Part shown: one piece after another, positions 6,475-9,936 of the stretch
Numbering within the stretch: the stretch's first letter is position 1
How the letters are laid out: the number at the start of each line of letters is the position of its first letter
NCBI GenBank assembly: GCA_910576875.1
Contig: CAJTKI010000059.1
Coordinates: forward strand, 1 to 9,936
Reading direction: 5' to 3'
From: an uncultured Christensenella sp.
GTDB taxonomy: Bacteria; Bacillota; Clostridia; Christensenellales; UBA3700
Length of the DNA stretch: 9,936 nucleotides
Made by a program: the position numbers and the translations under genes
Notes under the pieces: model-generated
What the model was told of the DNA's origin: nothing
What the model saw: the letters and a program-made list of their open reading frames with translations, nothing else
Databases searched by the model: none

Positions 6475-7863
6475 TTGGTTATCTTCAAACAGGTTATCGA
6501 TATACTCAACTATATTTTTATGGCGATACTGGGCGTCGGGTTTCTGCCCCAGATCATATACGTATTGCTGTTTTTTCTCAAACCCAAGCGCTTTCCCAAA
6601 GCGCAGAAGTTGCACAAAGCGGCGATCGTAATTCCCGCGCACGACGAATCCGCGGTCATCACGAGCACGGTAGCCGCGATGTCCAAACAAAACTACCCTG
6701 CCGATTTGTTTCGCGTCTACGTGATCGCCGACAACTGTACCGACAATACGGCGGAGCTTGCGCGACAAGCCGGCGCCTGCGTGCTGGAACGCTTCGACGA
6801 CGAAAAACGCAGCCGCGGCTGGGCGTTGGACTGGGGGACGCAACGCATTTTGGACGAAGATCCGGAGATCGAATTTTTCGTCGCGTTCGACGCGGACAAT
6901 CTCGCGCATCCCGATTATCTGACGTATATGAACGACGCGTTCGACGCGGGCGCGGAATTGGCTGCCGGATATTCCAACAGCAAAAACATCGACTACAACG
7001 TATCCAGCGCGATTTCGGGTCTGTATTATCTGCGCGATTCGCGCCTGTGCAGACAGCCGCGTTCGGCGATGGGTCTGGATCAGAATTTGAGCGGTCCCGG
7101 CATGATGTTCGGCGCGAGTATCATTCGCGAATCGGGCTTCGACGCGCATTCGATCAGCGAAGACGCGGAATTTACGTGCAACCGCCTGCTCGCAGGCAAA
7201 CGCACGCATTACGTCGATCAAGCCGAATATTACGAAGAACAGCCCACGACGATGAAAGACGTGTTCAACCGCAACATTCGCTTCGGACACGGACTCAACC
7301 GCATTTTCTTCAATCACGGCATGCGCATGGTCGGCAAATTCTTTACGACGGGGCGGCTGTCGTATATCGACATCTTCCTGCAACTGATGTTTATCCCGAT
7401 CGCAATGATTTGTTGCGTGTGGATTCCGCTGTATTACGGATTCTATCTGGTCGAAGCGTGCGTTCGCTTTGCCACAGATCCCAATCTGCTGTACGGCTGG
7501 CTCAAAACCGCAGGTCTCGCAATCGGCTGCATCTTCTATCTGCCCTTTGTGCTGCAAGCGCTGTTCGTCGTGTTGCTGGAACGCAAAAAGCTCAAATGCA
7601 AACCGGCGAAACTGATTTTCCCGTGTTTGGTGTTCCCGTTCTATATGATCGCGTATATGATTTCGATCGCGATCGGCACGTTTACGCTTAAACCCAAATG
7701 GAAACACATCAACCATCACGTCAACGTCGATGCGGACGCGTTTTTCGATACGAACGCGCCGATCGTCGACAACGAACCGCTCATCGCCGCGGACGTCGAT
7801 CCGCAAGCCGATGCGTCGTCCGAAGACGACGGACAATCCCCGTCCGACGAGTCGCAGACTTGA
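6475..7863 (+). CDS. Membrane-bound family 2 glycosyltransferase
   Basis: The 462-residue protein is a GT-A fold, GT2-type membrane glycosyltransferase that probably adds sugar residues to a cell-envelope polysaccharide or lipid acceptor. Residues about 14-35 form an N-terminal helix. The catalytic domain starts at IVIPAHDESAV (51-61) and continues with VIADNCTDNT (83-92), the metal-binding DAD of FVAFDADN (135-142), an acceptor loop GPGMMFG (207-213), and the likely catalytic acid in SISEDAEF (226-233). RNIRFGHG (266-273) takes the place of the usual Q/RxxRW motif of processive enzymes. Three or more C-terminal membrane stretches follow (about 298-330, 343-368 and 379-402), then an acidic, disordered tail of about 50 residues. 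The start is TTG at 6475, supported by GGGGGAG at 6462-6468; the next ATG (6520) would cut into the first helix. It is transcribed alone. The sugar and acceptor cannot be told from sequence. Confidence 0.92.
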   Translation: MVIFKQVIDILNYIFMAILGVGFLPQIIYVLLFFLKPKRFPKAQKLHKAAIVIPAHDESAVITSTVAAMSKQNYPADLFRVYVIADNCTDNTAELARQAGACVLERFDDEKRSRGWALDWGTQRILDEDPEIEFFVAFDADNLAHPDYLTYMNDAFDAGAELAAGYSNSKNIDYNVSSAISGLYYLRDSRLCRQPRSAMGLDQNLSGPGMMFGASIIRESGFDAHSISEDAEFTCNRLLAGKRTHYVDQAEYYEEQPTTMKDVFNRNIRFGHGLNRIFFNHGMRMVGKFFTTGRLSYIDIFLQLMFIPIAMICCVWIPLYYGFYLVEACVRFATDPNLLYGWLKTAGLAIGCIFYLPFVLQALFVVLLERKKLKCKPAKLIFPCLVFPFYMIAYMISIAIGTFTLKPKWKHINHHVNVDADAFFDTNAPIVDNEPLIAADVDPQADASSEDDGQSPSDESQT

Positions 7864-7880
7864 TCCCGACCGACATACGC

Positions 7881-7910
7881 AGAGCAGCCGCTTCGGCGAC
7901 TGCTCTTTTT
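7881..7910 (+). terminator. Intrinsic terminator after the glycosyltransferase gene
   Basis: AGAGCAG (7881-7887) pairs with CTGCTCT (7900-7906); one C/A mismatch follows, then CGC/GCG closing a TTCG tetraloop. Four more T follow (7907-7910). It lies between two convergent genes. On the minus strand there is no T-run, so it serves the plus-strand gene. Confidence 0.88.
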
Positions 7911-7943
7911 GTTGTTTTGAAAACGGATTGCCGAATATAGTCG

Positions 7944-9476
7944 TTATTTGTTCGTATCTCCGCCCTTTTTCGCTTCGCGCGCTTTGGCGCGTTCCGTCCG
8001 CGCGACGTAAACCTGATAATTGAGTTTATGAATCCATCGGATCAGTTTGCCGAACGGATTTTGCCGCGGCTGACGGTTGTCGGTCTCGTAGACTTCGACC
8101 GTCTCCAAATACGGCTCCAACCGACATTGTTCCACGACGATCGCCAATCCGTCGCATACCGTAGGGCGGAACAGCGCGATTTTCTTGTGTCCCACCGTCG
8201 TCCCGCGATAAACGCACCGCTCGCGCGCGCCGTCGATCGCATAGATCGCGTAGCGCTCGATCCGCTGGGAATAGTCGATGTCTTCCGCCAAGACGACTTT
8301 GTCCGCTTTATACGGGCGGTCGAAACGCATCTCGATGCGATACGTATCCGCAACCGCGCGCGGCGAATACGTTCCGCCCGTCTGCATATCCTGCCACGAC
8401 ATGCCGTCCTTGGCGTCGGGACAATCCGCGCGCGCAATCTCGATCCGATGCGCAAACGCGCTGTCGATCCGCGCCGCCAATGCGTCCAGACGCTTGACGT
8501 CCGCGTCCGCGATCCTGCCGCGACAATCGGGCGGGATATTGAGCAACAACATGCAGTTGCCGCCGACCGAAGCATAGTAAATGTTGAGCAGATTGTTGAC
8601 GCTGCGCGGCTTTTGATTGGGATGATAGAACCACCCGCGCCGAATCGACACGTCCACTTCCGCAGGATACCAAATAAATCGATCGAAATGCGACAACACT
8701 TCGCGACTGCCCAGATCTTCGCTGACGACGTCCACGTTGACGGCAAAGCCGTCCGCCTGCTGCTGCGAATTGTCCTGCACCTTTTGTAAATCGAATTGGA
8801 ATGCGGGCACGACGTTCCATTCGCTCGCTCGGCAAATGCCGGCTTCGTTGCCGACCCAGCGCACGTCCGGACCGCAATTGGAAATCGCGCAATCGGGCTG
8901 TAAGCGATGAATCAAATCGAAATAGCGTCCAAAATCATATTTCTGCACCGGCTTGCCGTCCATATAGGATCCGCACGCGCCGTCCAGCCATACGGTAAAC
9001 AACGGTCCGTATCCGGTCAGCAGTTCTTCCAACTGCGCGCAATAAACGTCGTTGTACGCGTCGCTGCCGTAGCAATCGGCGTTGCGATCCCACGGAGAAA
9101 GATACAAGCCCAGTTCCAGACCGAATTTGCGACAGCTCTGCGCCAGTTCGGCGACGATATCGCCTTTGCCGTCCTTGTACGGGCTATTGCGTATACAATG
9201 CTCGGTCGTCGCGGTCGGCCACAGACAAAATCCGTCGTGATGCTTGGCGGTCAGGATGACGCCTCTTGCGCCGACGCGCCGCAACACGTCGCACCATTGG
9301 TCGGTATCGAGATCGGTAGGACAGAATCGACGCGGATCTTCCTTACCGTCTCCCCACTCGCGATTGTAGAACGTATTCATGCCGAAATGCACGAATGCGT
9401 AAAAGCCCATCTTCTCCAAATGCTTTTGATTGGCATTGGGCACGACGGACACGTATTGCAATAGCGAATCTTCCAT
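7944..9476 (-). CDS. GH29 alpha-L-fucosidase, probably cytoplasmic
   Basis: The 510-residue protein is a family GH29 retaining fucosidase that removes terminal L-fucose from glycans. Family marks are FYAFVHFGMNTF (25-36), ILTAKHHDGFCLWP (74-87), SPWDRN (127-132) and FTVWLDGACG (160-169), whose Asp165 is the expected nucleophile. WYPAEVDVSIRRGWFYH (269-285) is typical of the GH29-B branch, which favours branched Lewis-type or alpha-1,3/1,4 linkages. The acid/base residue is not certain from sequence; Glu219 (ASEWN) and Glu273 are candidates. Residues about 345-465 look like a C-terminal F5/8-type beta-sandwich, followed by a basic tail. The ATG at 9476 is chosen because GGAG lies 7 nt upstream and the protein start aligns with the family; an upstream in-frame extension to 9677 would run through the promoter and overlap the next gene. 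There is no signal peptide, so it should act on imported fuco-oligosaccharides. No fucose catabolic or transport gene is adjacent. Confidence 0.93.
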   Translation of the reverse strand: MEDSLLQYVSVVPNANQKHLEKMGFYAFVHFGMNTFYNREWGDGKEDPRRFCPTDLDTDQWCDVLRRVGARGVILTAKHHDGFCLWPTATTEHCIRNSPYKDGKGDIVAELAQSCRKFGLELGLYLSPWDRNADCYGSDAYNDVYCAQLEELLTGYGPLFTVWLDGACGSYMDGKPVQKYDFGRYFDLIHRLQPDCAISNCGPDVRWVGNEAGICRASEWNVVPAFQFDLQKVQDNSQQQADGFAVNVDVVSEDLGSREVLSHFDRFIWYPAEVDVSIRRGWFYHPNQKPRSVNNLLNIYYASVGGNCMLLLNIPPDCRGRIADADVKRLDALAARIDSAFAHRIEIARADCPDAKDGMSWQDMQTGGTYSPRAVADTYRIEMRFDRPYKADKVVLAEDIDYSQRIERYAIYAIDGARERCVYRGTTVGHKKIALFRPTVCDGLAIVVEQCRLEPYLETVEVYETDNRQPRQNPFGKLIRWIHKLNYQVYVARTERAKAREAKKGGDTNK

Positions 9477-9507
9477 ATCATCACTCCCGGAACATATCGT
9501 TACCGCC

Positions 9508-9536
9508 ATTCTACCATACGCCGCCCCGTCCGTCAA
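9508..9536 (-). promoter_or_regulatory. Promoter of the fucosidase gene
   Basis: On the minus strand TTGACG (complement of 9531-9536), 17-nt spacer, then TAGAAT (complement of 9508-9513) preceded by TGG, an extended -10. The start point is near 9501, about 25 nt before the ATG. No clear operator palindrome overlaps it. Confidence 0.8.
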
Positions 9537-9585
9537 TCCGCAAAAAATCCGCTCCTCATGCCAAACGACGCTGTTGCCGCCGTCG

Positions 9586-9607
9586 GAACGGGCGCGCCGC
9601 GCCGTTC
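9586..9607 (-). terminator. GC-rich hairpin after the right-edge surface protein gene
   Basis: GAACGG and CCGTTC (9586-9591 and 9602-9607) pair around a GC-rich interior that can extend the stem with one bulge. It begins within 3 nt of the stop codon on the minus strand. No T-run follows directly; a six-T run appears about 40 nt further on. It may stabilise the 3' end rather than terminate alone. Confidence 0.35.
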
Positions 9608-9609
9608 GA

Positions 9610-9936
9610 TTATTCCTTGCGCGACTGCGCTTGCTTGCGCATTCTGCGCATCGCATCGACCGCAAACCAGATTGCAATCAACACGATAAATATCCCGCCG
9701 ACCAACGACACCATCGTGATCATAACGATACGGAACCATTTCGCGTTCGCCAACGAATCTCCGCTCCCCGCCGGCTGCGTCGGCGCGTCCGGATCGGTTG
9801 TCGGCGGATCGGGATTATTCGGATCTCCCGGATTGATCGTCTGTCCGTACGTGAACATCTCCGAACTGCTCTGCGTCGGCACTTCCAACACGTTGCCTTC
9901 TTCGTCCGTGATCTCGAAGTTCTCCGCGCCCGCGCC
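9610..9936 (-). CDS. C-terminal part of a membrane-anchored surface protein (5' end outside window)
   Basis: The frame is open from the right edge to a stop at 9610-9612, giving 108 visible residues of a longer protein. The first 35 or so residues are extracellular-type sequence (ENFEITDEEGNVLEV). A Pro/Asp/Thr-rich linker follows (INPGDPNNPDPPTTDPDAPT), then one membrane helix (about WFRIVMITMVSLVGGIFIVLIAIW, given here as its ends WFRIVM to LIAIW), then a strongly basic tail RRMRKQAQSRKE. This is the stop-transfer layout of a type I surface protein; there is no LPxTG motif, so sortase anchoring is not suggested. It reads in the same direction as the left-edge surface protein and may be of the same kind, but no shared domain is visible to prove it. 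A GTG inside the visible part is not a likely start, since the frame continues upstream. Confidence 0.85.
   Translation of the reverse strand, partial: GAGAENFEITDEEGNVLEVPTQSSSEMFTYGQTINPGDPNNPDPPTTDPDAPTQPAGSGDSLANAKWFRIVMITMVSLVGGIFIVLIAIWFAVDAMRRMRKQAQSRKE

Noticed and set aside
6344..6631. A 95-codon plus-strand frame starting in the intergenic region before the glycosyltransferase
   Set aside because: Its first part looks protein-like, but it contains the perfect -35 and -10 boxes, lacks a Shine-Dalgarno site and then overlaps the glycosyltransferase out of frame.
6229..7836. A 535-codon minus-strand frame opposite the glycosyltransferase gene
   Set aside because: It is antisense to a protein with intact GT2 motifs, and it crosses the glycosyltransferase promoter; no domain is recognised.
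1..9936. CRISPR array, tRNA, rRNA, riboswitch, prophage or insertion sequence
   Set aside because: No spaced direct repeats, cloverleaf-like sequence, conserved RNA cores, phage genes, transposase or integrase frames were seen on either strand.

Overview
The window reads as a chromosomal stretch of a Gram-positive, probably gut-associated clostridial bacterium. The basis is a set of near-consensus sigma-A promoters, purine-rich Shine-Dalgarno sites, intrinsic terminators, moderately high GC with CpG-rich codons, and a gene mix of large secreted repeat proteins with a DUF6273-like region, an ABC exporter, a CofE-like ligase and a GH29 fucosidase. Placement near Christensenellales is a guess from gene style, not shown by any marker gene.

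Layout. 1-2733 (minus): N-terminal 911 residues of a large secreted surface protein, running off the left edge. 2734-3102: intergenic switch region with two 35-bp palindromes in inverse orientation around a strong promoter. 3103-4848 (minus): ABC exporter half-transporter with a consensus promoter that leaves almost no leader. 4849-5065: divergent promoters. 5066-6244 (plus): CofE-like gamma-glutamyl ligase, then a terminator. 6475-7863 (plus): membrane family 2 glycosyltransferase with a TTG start, a fully consensus promoter and a terminator. 7944-9476 (minus): GH29 alpha-L-fucosidase with no signal peptide. 9610-9936 (minus): C-terminal end of a second cell-surface protein (linker, one membrane helix, basic tail), running off the right edge.

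Most genes appear to be single transcription units. There is no tRNA, rRNA, CRISPR array, insertion sequence or recombinase gene in the window.

The main result is the 183-bp element at 2801-2983. It has the architecture of a phase-variable invertible promoter. Each end is a 15/5/15 palindrome with an asymmetric spacer (AGATC on the left, GATCT on the right). The two ends match as inverted repeats at 31 of 35 positions, including a perfect 21-bp core. Between them lies a TTGACA-18-TAGAAT promoter that now points away from the surface-protein gene; inversion would aim it at that gene's Shine-Dalgarno site and ATG. The four mismatches between the ends form two compensated base pairs, so both hairpins are perfect as written but would become imperfect after inversion. 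This suggests that terminator strength may change with orientation. The switch and its effects are inferred; the repeats, spacer orientation and promoter are seen directly.
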